A stretch of DNA of 64,000 nt, taken from contig NZ_LIPF01000005.1 of the NCBI RefSeq assembly GCF_001905385.1, positions 62,001 through 126,000 on the forward strand. Direction: 5' to 3'. Within the stretch, counting starts at the first letter, position 1; the number at the start of each line of letters is the position of its first letter. The position numbers and the translations under genes were made by a program. Positions 26,077 to 34,502 of the stretch are shown piece by piece. The DNA is from Streptomyces sp. CB02414. GTDB taxonomy: Bacteria > Actinomycetota > Actinomycetes > Streptomycetales > Streptomycetaceae. The notes beneath the pieces are model-generated. The model saw nothing but the letters and a program-made list of their open reading frames with translations. It ran no database searches and was not told the DNA's origin.

Positions 26077-26997
26077 ATGACGGCCACCGACCCGGCACAG
26101 GTCACCGACCCGGCACAGGCCACCGACGCGGCACGCGGCACCCTCGCCAAGGCCGCGGACGAGAACTTCCCCGTCGCCCCCTTCTTCCTGCCCCGCGACT
26201 GGCGCACCGACCTCATGGCCGTGTACGGCTTCGCCCGCCTCGTCGACGACATCGGCGACGGCGACCTGGCCCCCGGCGGCGCCGACGCCCGCCTCCTCGG
26301 CGTCCCCGAGGACCGGGCCGGCGACCGGCTGCTGATGCTGGACGCCTTCGAGGAGGACCTGCGCCGGGTCTTCGACGGCACCCCCCGCCACCCGCTGCTG
26401 CTCCGCCTGCTGCCGACCGTGCGCCGCCGCTCGCTCACCCCCGAGCCCTTCCTCGGCCTGATCGCCGCCAACCGCCAGGACCAGCTGGTCGGCCGGTACG
26501 AGACCTACGACGACCTCCTCGCCTACTGCGAACTGTCCGCCAACCCGGTGGGCCGGCTCGTCCTCGCCGTCACCGGCACCTCGACACCCGAACGGGTCCG
26601 CCGCTCCGACGCGGTCTGCACCGCCCTGCAGATCGTCGAGCACCTCCAGGACGTCGCCGAGGACCTGGCCCGGGACCGGATCTACCTGCCCGCCGAGGAC
26701 ATGAAGCGCTTCCACGTCCAGGAGGCGGACCTCGCCGCGCCCACCGCGAGCGCGTCGGTGCGCGCCCTGGTCGCCTTCGAGGCCCAGCGCGCCCGCGACC
26801 TGCTGAGCGAGGGCGCGCCGCTGGTGGGCAGCGTCCGCGGCCGGCTGCGTCTGCTGCTCGCGGGGTTCGTGGCGGGCGGCCGGGCGGCCCTCGGGGCGAT
26901 CGCCGCCGCCGAGTACGACGTACTTCCCGGCCCGCCCAAGCCCGGCAAGGCCCGCTTGCTGCGCGAGGTGGGCCCGACCCTGCGAGGAGAGGGGTGA
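26077..26997 (+). CDS. hpnC: HpnC, hydroxysqualene synthase (squalene/phytoene synthase family)
   Basis: 306 aa. Trans-isoprenyl diphosphate synthase fold with FARLVDDIGDGD (first Asp motif, about residue 50) and LQDVAEDLARDRIYLPAEDM (second Asp motif, about 190). In the three-step bacterial route HpnD makes presqualene diphosphate, HpnC hydrolyses it to hydroxysqualene and HpnE reduces it to squalene. The N-terminus has a short repeat (TDPAQVTDPAQATDAA). ATG at 26077, with AAGG about nine bases upstream. First gene of the hopanoid operon; hpnD begins on its stop codon. Confidence 0.93.
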   Translation: MTATDPAQVTDPAQATDAARGTLAKAADENFPVAPFFLPRDWRTDLMAVYGFARLVDDIGDGDLAPGGADARLLGVPEDRAGDRLLMLDAFEEDLRRVFDGTPRHPLLLRLLPTVRRRSLTPEPFLGLIAANRQDQLVGRYETYDDLLAYCELSANPVGRLVLAVTGTSTPERVRRSDAVCTALQIVEHLQDVAEDLARDRIYLPAEDMKRFHVQEADLAAPTASASVRALVAFEAQRARDLLSEGAPLVGSVRGRLRLLLAGFVAGGRAALGAIAAAEYDVLPGPPKPGKARLLREVGPTLRGEG

Positions 26998-27944
26998 TCG
27001 GGACCGTGGAGTCGTCAGCGAACGCGTCGGCACCGGTACTCGCCGCCTACAGCTACTGCGAGACCGTCACCGGACAGCAGGCCCGCAACTTCGCCTACGG
27101 CATCAGGCTGCTGCCGGCGCCCAAGCGCCGGGCGATGTCGGCGCTGTACGCGTTCTCGCGCCGCGTCGACGACATCGGCGACGGCGAGCTGGCCGGGGAC
27201 GTCAAGGTCGCCCGGCTGGAGGAGACCCGGGCGACCCTCGCCCGGATCCACGCGGGCGAGGTCGACGAGGACGACACCGACCCGGTCGCCGTCGCCCTCG
27301 CGCACGCCGCCCGGCAGTTCCCGATCCCGCTCGGCGGGCTCGACGAACTCATCGACGGCGTCCAGATGGACCTGCGCGGCGAGACCTACGAGACCTGGGA
27401 CGACCTGAAGGTCTACTGCCGCTGCGTGGCCGGCGCCATCGGCCGCCTCTCGCTCGGCGTCTTCGGCACCGAACCGGGGGCGCGCGGAGCCGAGCGCGCG
27501 CCCGAGTACGCCGACACGCTCGGCCTCGCGCTCCAGCTCACCAACATCCTGCGGGACGTCCGGGAGGACGCCGAGGGCGGGCGGACCTACCTGCCCGCCG
27601 ACGACCTCGCCAAGTTCGGCTGCTCGGCCGGGTTCGACGGGCCGAAACCGCCCGAGGGCTCCGACTTCGCGGGTCTCGTGCACTTCGAAGTGCGTCGGGC
27701 CCGCGCCCTGTTCGCCGAGGGCTACCGGCTGCTGCCCATGCTCGACCGGCGCAGCGGCGCCTGCGTGGCCGCCATGGCCGGCATCTACCGCCGCCTCCTG
27801 GACCGCATCGAGCGCGACCCCGAGGCGGTGCTGCGCGGCCGGGTCTCGCTCCCCGGACGCGAGAAGGCGTACGTTGCGGTGCGCGGCCTGTCGGGTCTCG
27901 ACACCCGGCACGTCACCCGGCGGGCCGTCAGGAGGCGCGCCTGA
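26994..27944 (+). CDS. hpnD: HpnD, presqualene diphosphate synthase
   Basis: 316 aa. Squalene/phytoene synthase fold: YAFSRRVDDIGDGE (about residue 55) and LTNILRDVREDAEGGRTYLP (about 182), both Asp-rich diphosphate/Mg2+ sites, plus QARNFAYGIRLLP at the N-terminus. It condenses two farnesyl diphosphates to presqualene diphosphate. The GTG start overlaps the hpnC TGA, with GAGGAGAGG in front. Its stop overlaps the start of the 52-codon ORF. Confidence 0.93.
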   Translation: MIGTVESSANASAPVLAAYSYCETVTGQQARNFAYGIRLLPAPKRRAMSALYAFSRRVDDIGDGELAGDVKVARLEETRATLARIHAGEVDEDDTDPVAVALAHAARQFPIPLGGLDELIDGVQMDLRGETYETWDDLKVYCRCVAGAIGRLSLGVFGTEPGARGAERAPEYADTLGLALQLTNILRDVREDAEGGRTYLPADDLAKFGCSAGFDGPKPPEGSDFAGLVHFEVRRARALFAEGYRLLPMLDRRSGACVAAMAGIYRRLLDRIERDPEAVLRGRVSLPGREKAYVAVRGLSGLDTRHVTRRAVRRRA

Positions 27945-28102
27945 TGGGCACACCCGGCACACTCGACACTCCGGACCGGCACGAGGCGGCCGGCGAAGAA
28001 CGGCGGGCAACCCTCCGGTGGCGGGCGGCGTCCCAGACTGAGACGGTCTGCCGTACGCCGTTCAAGCACCACGGCGACCGGACAGGGAAGGGCGCACCAT
28101 GA
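27944..28102 (+). CDS. 52-aa DUF6380-like peptide coupled between hpnD and hpnE
   Basis: The ATG shares its A with the hpnD stop (TGATG), and the stop overlaps the hpnE ATG (ATGA); GGAGG lies eight bases before the start. The product begins MGTPGTLDTPDRHEAAGEER and continues into RATLRWRAASQTETVCRTPF and a basic end, with one Cys and no membrane segment. From memory it matches the small DUF6380 family seen in Streptomyces; its function is unknown. Double overlap makes it an integral cistron of the hopanoid operon, perhaps only for translational coupling of hpnE. Confidence 0.7.
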   Translation: MGTPGTLDTPDRHEAAGEERRATLRWRAASQTETVCRTPFKHHGDRTGKGAP

Positions 28103-29535
28103 CGCACGGCAACGGCACGCGCGAGGGCGGGCGGCTCGCGGACGTCTCCGCCGTCCGCCCCGGCGGACACGCCGTCGTGGTCGGCGGTGGACTCGCCGGC
28201 GTCACCGCCGCGCTCGCGCTCGCCGACGCCGGTGTGCGCGTCACCCTGCTCGAAGGCCGGCCGCGCCTGGGCGGGCTCGCCTTCTCCTTCCGGCGCGGCG
28301 GCCTCACCGTCGACAACGGCCAGCACGTCTACCTGCGCTGCTGCACCGCCTACCGCTGGTTCCTCGACCGCATCGGCGGGACGGCGCTCGCTCCCGTGCA
28401 GGAACGTCTCGACGTGCCCGTCGTCGACCTCGACCGGCCCGAGGGGCGGCGGCTCGGCAGGCTGCGCCGCGACGCGCTGCCCGTCCCCCTCCACCTGGGG
28501 CGCAGCCTCGCCGCGTACCCGCACCTCTCGCTCGCCGAACGCGCGAGCGTCGGGCGGGCCGCGCTCGCGCTCAAGGGGCTCGACCCCGCCGACCCGGCCC
28601 TGGACACCCAGGACTTCGGCAGCTGGCTGGCCGCACACGGCCAGTCGGCGCGCGCCGTCGAGGCCCTGTGGGACCTGGTCGGCGTCGCCACCCTCAACGC
28701 GGTCGCGGGCGACGCCTCGCTCGGACTCGCCGCGATGGTGTTCAAGACCGGTCTGCTGTCCGACCCGGGCGCGGCCGACATCGGCTGGGCCCGCGTCCCG
28801 CTGGGCGAACTGCACGACCGGCTGGCCCGCAAGGAGCTCGACTCCGCGGGCGTGCGCACCGAGGTCCGTACACGAGTCACCTCCGTCCGTGAGAACGACA
28901 ACGGCGGCTGGAGCGTTCAGGTCCCCGGCGAGACGCTCCAGGCCGACGCGGTCGTCCTCGCCGTACCCCAGCGCGAGGCGCACGGCCTGCTGCCCGCGGG
29001 CGCGCTCGACGCCCCGGAGAACCTCCTGGAGATCGGCACCGCGCCGATCCTCAACGTGCATGTGATCTACGACCGGAAGGTGCTCGCCGCGCCGTTCCTC
29101 ACGGCGCTCGGCACCCCGGTGCAATGGGTGTTCGACCGTACCGAGGCCTCCGGGCTGAGGGAGGGCCAGTACCTGGCGCTGTCCCAGTCGACGGCGCAGA
29201 GCGAGATCGACGAGCCCGTGGCCGCGCTGCGCGAGCGGTACCTGCCCGAGCTGGAGCGACTGCTGCCCCTGGCCCGGGGTGCCGAGGTGAAGGACTTCTT
29301 CGTGACCAGGGAGCGCACCGCGACCTTCGCTCCCGCCCCCGGCGTCGGCCGCCTCAGGCCCGGCGCCCGCACCAAGGCACCCGGCCTCTACCTGGCCGGA
29401 GCGTGGACCGCCACCGGGTGGCCCGCGACCATGGAGAGCGCGGTTCGCAGCGGTGTCGGGGCGGCGGGCGCCGCCCTCGGCGCCCTCGGCCGGTCCCGCG
29501 GCCTCCTCCCCGACTTCTTCGAGGAGGCGGCGTGA
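28099..29535 (+). CDS. hpnE: HpnE, hydroxysqualene dehydroxylase (FAD-dependent)
   Basis: 478 aa. Amine-oxidase/phytoene-desaturase fold: Rossmann motif AVVVGGGLAGVTAALALADAG (about residues 25-45), then LLEGRPRLGGLAFSF, VDNGQHVYLRCC, and a C-terminal FAD-binding block LYLAGAWTATGWPATMESAVRSG. It reduces hydroxysqualene to squalene with FAD. Typical length. ATG at 28099 overlaps the stop of the small upstream ORF; the prenyl synthase gene begins on its stop (GTGA). Confidence 0.92.
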   Translation: MTHGNGTREGGRLADVSAVRPGGHAVVVGGGLAGVTAALALADAGVRVTLLEGRPRLGGLAFSFRRGGLTVDNGQHVYLRCCTAYRWFLDRIGGTALAPVQERLDVPVVDLDRPEGRRLGRLRRDALPVPLHLGRSLAAYPHLSLAERASVGRAALALKGLDPADPALDTQDFGSWLAAHGQSARAVEALWDLVGVATLNAVAGDASLGLAAMVFKTGLLSDPGAADIGWARVPLGELHDRLARKELDSAGVRTEVRTRVTSVRENDNGGWSVQVPGETLQADAVVLAVPQREAHGLLPAGALDAPENLLEIGTAPILNVHVIYDRKVLAAPFLTALGTPVQWVFDRTEASGLREGQYLALSQSTAQSEIDEPVAALRERYLPELERLLPLARGAEVKDFFVTRERTATFAPAPGVGRLRPGARTKAPGLYLAGAWTATGWPATMESAVRSGVGAAGAALGALGRSRGLLPDFFEEAA

Positions 29536-30668
29536 AAACCGATCCGCGTGGCACCGACGCCGGCGCTCCCGGCACCGCAACTGGAGGAAAGACTGTGCCC
29601 ACTGTGCCCCCGGCCACGAAGGCCGACCCACGGACCACGGTGGACGTGACCGCGCTCCTGGAGCGCGGCCGGACCCTGTCCACGCCGGTCCTGCGGGCGG
29701 CAGTCGACCGCCTGGCGCCTCCCATGGACACCGTCGCCGCCTACCACTTCGGCTGGATCGACGCCCACGGCAGGCCCGCCGACGGCGACGGCGGCAAGGC
29801 CGTGCGTCCCGCCCTCGCGGTGCTCTCCGCCGAGGTCACCGGGGCCGCGCCCGAGGTCGGCGTCCCCGGCGCGGTGGCCGTGGAACTGGTGCACAACTTC
29901 TCCCTCCTGCACGACGACCTGATGGACGGCGACGAGCAGCGCCGCCACCGCGACACCGTCTGGAAGGTGCACGGCCCCGCCCAGGCCATCCTGGTCGGCG
30001 ACGCCCTGTTCGCCCTTGCCAACGAGGTGCTGCTGGAACTCGGCACCGTCGAGGCCGGCCGCGCCACCCGCCGCCTGACCAAGGCCTCCCGCGCCCTGAT
30101 CGACGGCCAGGCCCAGGACATCTCCTACGAGCACCGCGACCGCGTCAGCGTCGAGGAGTGCCTGGAGATGGAGGGCAACAAGACCGGCGCCCTGCTGGCC
30201 TCCGCCAGCTCCATCGGCGCGGTCCTCGGCGGCGCCGACGAGCACACCGCCGACACGCTGGAGAAGTACGGCTACCACCTGGGCCTCGCCTTCCAGGCCG
30301 TCGACGACCTCCTCGGCATCTGGGGCGACCCGGACGCCACCGGCAAGCAGACGTGGAGCGACCTGCGCCAGCGCAAGAAGTCCCTGCCGGTCGTCGCCGC
30401 CCTCGCCGCGGGCGGCCCCGCCTCCGAACGGCTCGGCGAGATCCTCGCCGCCGACGCCAAGACCAGTGACTTCGCGAACTTCTCCGAGGAGGAGTTCGCG
30501 GCCCGCGCCGCCCTCATCGAGGAAGCGGGCGGGCGGGAGTGGACCGCCGACGAGGCGCGTCGCCAGCACACCATCGCCATCGAAGCCCTCGACGCCGTCG
30601 ACATGCCCGACCGGGTGCGGGACATGTTCACCGCGCTCGCGGACTTCGTCGTCGTACGAAAGAGATGA
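29532..30668 (+). CDS. polyprenyl (farnesyl) diphosphate synthase
   Basis: 378 aa. Trans-prenyltransferase with the first Asp motif HDDLMDGDEQRR (about residue 133) and the second AVDDLLGIWGD (about 258). In this operon it most likely supplies farnesyl diphosphate to HpnD. The GTG at 29532 overlaps the hpnE stop, but the first about 21 residues are low-complexity. A GTG at 29595 has a better placed GGAGGA (29583-29588), so the true protein may start there. It is followed by the only sizeable gap in the operon (117 bp). Confidence 0.88.
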   Translation: MKTDPRGTDAGAPGTATGGKTVPTVPPATKADPRTTVDVTALLERGRTLSTPVLRAAVDRLAPPMDTVAAYHFGWIDAHGRPADGDGGKAVRPALAVLSAEVTGAAPEVGVPGAVAVELVHNFSLLHDDLMDGDEQRRHRDTVWKVHGPAQAILVGDALFALANEVLLELGTVEAGRATRRLTKASRALIDGQAQDISYEHRDRVSVEECLEMEGNKTGALLASASSIGAVLGGADEHTADTLEKYGYHLGLAFQAVDDLLGIWGDPDATGKQTWSDLRQRKKSLPVVAALAAGGPASERLGEILAADAKTSDFANFSEEEFAARAALIEEAGGREWTADEARRQHTIAIEALDAVDMPDRVRDMFTALADFVVVRKR

Positions 30669-30701
30669 TCACTATCGGTCGAATAGCCCTCGCGTAGTCG
30701 C

Positions 30702-30734
30702 CGGCCGGTGCCGCAGGTACACGAGCACCGGCCG
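30702..30734 (+). promoter_or_regulatory. intra-operon hairpin upstream of shc
   Basis: A perfect 10-bp stem (30702-30711 with 30725-30734) and 13-nt loop in the 117-bp gap between the prenyl synthase and shc genes. It could attenuate or process the transcript, or mark the end of the upstream half-operon. No separate promoter was identified. Confidence 0.4.
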
Positions 30735-30785
30735 ACGGCGGACCCACAGCAGAAGCACCACTTGTTACTGCACGAAGGGGAAGCC

Positions 30786-32828
30786 ATGACAGCGACGACC
30801 GACGGAAGCACCGGGGCGACCCTCAAGCCCCTGGCAGCCGCGGCCAGCGAAACCGACATCACGATCCCCGACCCGGCGGCCGGGGTACCTGAAGCCGCCG
30901 CCCGCGCCACCCGGCGCGCCACGGACTTCCTGCTCTCCCGGCAGGACGCCCAGGGCTGGTGGAAGGGCGACCTCGAGACGAACGTCACCATGGACGCCGA
31001 GGACCTGCTGCTGCGCCAGTTCCTGGGCATCCTGGAGGAGGACACCACCCGGGCCGCCGCCCTCTTCATCCGCGGCGAGCAGCGCGAGGACGGCACCTGG
31101 GCCACCTTCTACGACGGCCCCGGCGACCTGTCCGCCACCATCGAGGCCTACGTCGCCCTCCGCCTGGCCGGCGACGCGCCCGACGCCCCGCACATGGCGA
31201 GGGCCGCCGAGTGGATCCGCTCCCGGGGCGGCATCGCCGCCGCCCGCGTCTTCACCCGGATCTGGCTCGCCCTCTTCGGCTGGTGGAAGTGGGACGACCT
31301 GCCCGAACTCCCGCCCGAGCTGATCTACTTCCCCACCTGGGTACCGCTCAACATCTACGACTTCGGCTGCTGGGCCCGGCAGACGATCGTGCCGCTGACC
31401 GTCGTCTCGGCGAAGCGCCCGGTGCGTCCCGCGCCCTTCCCGCTGGACGAACTGCACACCGACCCGCACCGGCCCAACCCGCCGCGGCCCCTGGCCCCGG
31501 CAAGGAGCTGGGACGGCGCCTTCCAGCGCATCGACAAGGCCCTGCACGCCTACCGCAGAATCGCCCCGCGCCGACTGCGCCGGGCCGCCATGAACACCGC
31601 CGCCCGCTGGATCATCGAGCGCCAGGAGAACGACGGCTGCTGGGGCGGCATCCAGCCCCCGGCCGTGTACTCCGTCATCGCGCTCTACCTGCTCGGCTAC
31701 GACCTCGAACACCCCGTGATGCGCGCCGGCCTGGAGTCGCTGGACCGCTTCGCCGTGTGGCGCGAGGACGGTGCCCGGATGATCGAGGCCTGCCAGTCCC
31801 CGGTGTGGGACACCTGCCTGGCGACCATCGCGCTGGCCGACGCGGGCGTGCCCGCCGACCACCCGCAGCTGGTGAAGGCCGCCGACTGGATGCTCGGCGA
31901 GCAGATCGTCCGCCCCGGCGACTGGTCGGTGAAGCGGCCCGGACTCCCGCCCGGCGGCTGGGCGTTCGAGTTCCACAACGACAACTACCCCGACATCGAC
32001 GACACCGCCGAGGTCGTCCTCGCCCTGCGCCGCGTCAGGCACCACGACCCGGAGCGGGTGGAGCAGGCCATCGGCCGCGGGGTGCGCTGGAACCTCGGCA
32101 TGCAGTCGAAGAACGGCGCCTGGGGCGCGTTCGACGTCGACAACACCAGCGCCTTCCCCAACCGGCTGCCCTTCTGCGACTTCGGCGAGGTCATCGACCC
32201 GCCCTCCGCGGACGTCACCGCGCACGTCGTCGAGATGCTCGCCGTCGAGGGCCTGACCCACGACCCGCGCACCCGGCGCGGCATCCAGTGGCTGCTGGCC
32301 GAGCAGGAGGCGGACGGCTCGTGGTTCGGCCGCTGGGGCGTCAACTACGTCTACGGCACCGGCTCCGTCGTGCCCGCCCTGACCGCCGCCGGACTCCCCG
32401 CCTCGCACCCGGCGATCCGCCGCGCGGTCTCGTGGCTCCAGTCCGTCCAGAACGACGACGGCGGCTGGGGCGAGGACCTGCGCTCCTACCGGTACGTGAG
32501 GGAGTGGAGCGGCCGGGGCGCCTCCACCGCCTCGCAGACCGCCTGGGCGCTGATGGCGCTGCTGGCGGCGGGGGAGCGGGAGTCCAGGACCGTCGAACGG
32601 GGCATCGCCTGGCTCGCCGACACCCAACGGGAGGACGGCTCCTGGGACGAGCCCTACTTCACCGGCACCGGCTTCCCCTGGGACTTCTCCATCAACTACC
32701 ACCTGTACCGGCAGGTCTTCCCGCTCACCGCACTCGGCCGGTACGTGCACGGGGAACCCTTCGCCCAGAAGTCCGGTGCCGGGCAGCCCTCCGCCGACAC
32801 GTCCGCCGCCGAGGTGAAGGGCAGCTGA
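30786..32828 (+). CDS. shc: squalene-hopene cyclase
   Basis: 680 aa, the standard length. The catalytic DIDDTA motif is at about residues 403-408 (codons from 31992). Multiple QW repeats are visible (for example EQEADGSWFGRWGVNY, QNDDGGWGEDLRSY, QREDGSWDEPYFTGTGFP). The enzyme cyclises squalene to hopene and hopanol on the inner membrane face. ATG at 30786 with GAAGGGGAAG upstream. hpnG begins on its stop (TGATG). Pathway position: after HpnCDE, before HpnH. Confidence 0.97.
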   Translation: MTATTDGSTGATLKPLAAAASETDITIPDPAAGVPEAAARATRRATDFLLSRQDAQGWWKGDLETNVTMDAEDLLLRQFLGILEEDTTRAAALFIRGEQREDGTWATFYDGPGDLSATIEAYVALRLAGDAPDAPHMARAAEWIRSRGGIAAARVFTRIWLALFGWWKWDDLPELPPELIYFPTWVPLNIYDFGCWARQTIVPLTVVSAKRPVRPAPFPLDELHTDPHRPNPPRPLAPARSWDGAFQRIDKALHAYRRIAPRRLRRAAMNTAARWIIERQENDGCWGGIQPPAVYSVIALYLLGYDLEHPVMRAGLESLDRFAVWREDGARMIEACQSPVWDTCLATIALADAGVPADHPQLVKAADWMLGEQIVRPGDWSVKRPGLPPGGWAFEFHNDNYPDIDDTAEVVLALRRVRHHDPERVEQAIGRGVRWNLGMQSKNGAWGAFDVDNTSAFPNRLPFCDFGEVIDPPSADVTAHVVEMLAVEGLTHDPRTRRGIQWLLAEQEADGSWFGRWGVNYVYGTGSVVPALTAAGLPASHPAIRRAVSWLQSVQNDDGGWGEDLRSYRYVREWSGRGASTASQTAWALMALLAAGERESRTVERGIAWLADTQREDGSWDEPYFTGTGFPWDFSINYHLYRQVFPLTALGRYVHGEPFAQKSGAGQPSADTSAAEVKGS

Positions 32829-33469
32829 TGACCCCGCAGACCGGCCCGTCCCCGCTGCTGATCGCCTGCGCGCTCGGCATCGAGCACCTCGCCCTGCGCA
32901 CCGGCGACCGCGCCGGCGCCGGCGGGCCGGTCACCGTCCTGCGGACGGGCATGGGCCCGAAGGCGGCCGAGCGCTCGGTCACCCGGGTCCTGGCCGACCC
33001 GGCGCTGGACGGCGCCGCCGTGCTGGCCACCGGCTTCTGCGCGGGACTCGCCCCCGGCATGCACCCCGGCGACCTGGTCGTCGCCGAGGAGGCCCGGGAC
33101 CCGCGCGGGACGGTCGCCTGCGCCGGCACCGACCGGCTGGTGAAGGAACTCGCACGCGCCCTGCCCAGGCGCACCGTCCACCGGGGCCCGCTGACCGGCT
33201 CCGACCACGTCGTCCGCGGCCCCGAACGCGCCGACCTGCTCGCGACCGGCGCGATCGCCGTCGACATGGAGTCCGCGGCCACGCTCCTGAGCGCCGTCCG
33301 CACGGGCGCGCGCCCCGTTGCGGCCGTACGGGTGGTCGTGGACGCTCCGGAACACGAACTCGTCCGGATCGGCACCTTGCGCGGTGGAATATCGGCTTTC
33401 CGTGTTCTTCGATCAGTTCTTCCCGCATTCTTCGAATGGCACCGTTCTTTGCTGCTCCCCCGGAGGTGA
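32828..33469 (+). CDS. hpnG: HpnG, adenosylhopane nucleoside phosphorylase
   Basis: 213 aa, purine nucleoside phosphorylase/MTA-SAH nucleosidase fold: VTVLRTGMGPKAAERSV, VLATGFCAGLAPGMHPGDLVVAEEARD, and VDMESAATLLSAV, which contains the ribose-contacting MES block. In hopanoid side-chain synthesis it removes adenine from adenosylhopane to give ribosylhopane (or the phosphoribosyl form). The ATG overlaps the shc stop; hpnH starts 6 bp after its stop with GGAGGTGAG. Shorter than many MTA/SAH nucleosidases, but normal for HpnG. Confidence 0.88.
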   Translation: MTPQTGPSPLLIACALGIEHLALRTGDRAGAGGPVTVLRTGMGPKAAERSVTRVLADPALDGAAVLATGFCAGLAPGMHPGDLVVAEEARDPRGTVACAGTDRLVKELARALPRRTVHRGPLTGSDHVVRGPERADLLATGAIAVDMESAATLLSAVRTGARPVAAVRVVVDAPEHELVRIGTLRGGISAFRVLRSVLPAFFEWHRSLLLPRR

Positions 33470-33475
33470 GCCCAG

Positions 33476-34498
33476 ATGGCCATGCCGCTGCGTCAGTCCG
33501 TCAAGGTCGCTACATACCTGGCCGAACAGAAGATCCGCCGACGGGACAAGTTTCCGCTCATCGTGGAGCTGGAGCCGCTCTTCGCCTGCAACCTGAAGTG
33601 CGAGGGATGCGGCAAGATCCAGCACCCGGCCGGAGTGCTCAAGCAGCGCATGCCGGTCGCCCAGGCCGTCGGAGCGGTGCTGGAATCGGGCGCGCCGATG
33701 GTCTCCATCGCCGGCGGCGAGCCGCTGATGCACCCTCAGATCGACGAGATCGTGCGCCAGTTGGTGGCGAAGAGGAAGTACGTCTTCCTCTGCACCAACG
33801 CCCTGCTCATGCGCAAGAAGATGGACAAGTTCAAGCCCTCGCCCTACTTCGCCTTCGCGGTGCACATCGACGGGCTGCGCGAGCGGCACGACGAGTCCGT
33901 GGCCAAGGAGGGCGTGTTCGACGAGGCGGTGGAGGCCATCAAGGAGGCCAAGCGGCGCGGCTTCCGCGTGACCACCAACTCGACCTTCTTCAACACCGAC
34001 ACCCCCCAGACCATCGTCGAGGTCCTCAACTTCCTCAACGACGACCTCAAGGTCGACGAGATGATGATCTCGCCCGCCTACGCCTACGAGAAGGCGCCCG
34101 ACCAGGAGCACTTCCTGGGCGTGGAGCAGACCCGCGAGCTGTTCAAGAAGGCGTTCTCGGGCGGCAACCGGGCCCGCTGGCGGCTCAACCACTCCCCGCT
34201 CTTCCTCGACTTCCTCGAGGGCAAGGTCGACTTCCCCTGCACCGCCTGGGCCATCCCCAACTACTCCCTCTTCGGCTGGCAGCGCCCCTGCTACCTGATG
34301 AGCGACGGCTACGTCCCGACGTACCGGGAGCTGATCGAGGAGACCGACTGGGACAAGTACGGCCGGGGCAAGGACCCGCGCTGCGCCAACTGCATGGCGC
34401 ACTGCGGCTACGAGCCCACCGCCGTCCTGGCCACCATGGGCTCCCTCAAGGAGTCCCTGCGGGCCATGCGCGAGACCGTCTCCTCGAACCGGGAATGA
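33476..34498 (+). CDS. hpnH: HpnH, adenosylhopane synthase (radical SAM)
   Basis: 340 aa. The radical-SAM cluster CNLKCEGC places Cys38, Cys42 and Cys45 as 4Fe-4S ligands. Then SIAGGEPLMHPQIDEI, and a C-terminal CANCMAHCGYEPTA Cys block near residue 302. HpnH couples the 5'-deoxyadenosyl radical to hopene to give adenosylhopane, the first C35 hopanoid. ATG with GGAGGTGAG. It lies between hpnG and ispG, four bases before the ispG start. Confidence 0.95.
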   Translation: MAMPLRQSVKVATYLAEQKIRRRDKFPLIVELEPLFACNLKCEGCGKIQHPAGVLKQRMPVAQAVGAVLESGAPMVSIAGGEPLMHPQIDEIVRQLVAKRKYVFLCTNALLMRKKMDKFKPSPYFAFAVHIDGLRERHDESVAKEGVFDEAVEAIKEAKRRGFRVTTNSTFFNTDTPQTIVEVLNFLNDDLKVDEMMISPAYAYEKAPDQEHFLGVEQTRELFKKAFSGGNRARWRLNHSPLFLDFLEGKVDFPCTAWAIPNYSLFGWQRPCYLMSDGYVPTYRELIEETDWDKYGRGKDPRCANCMAHCGYEPTAVLATMGSLKESLRAMRETVSSNRE

Positions 34499-34502
34499 CG
34501 TC

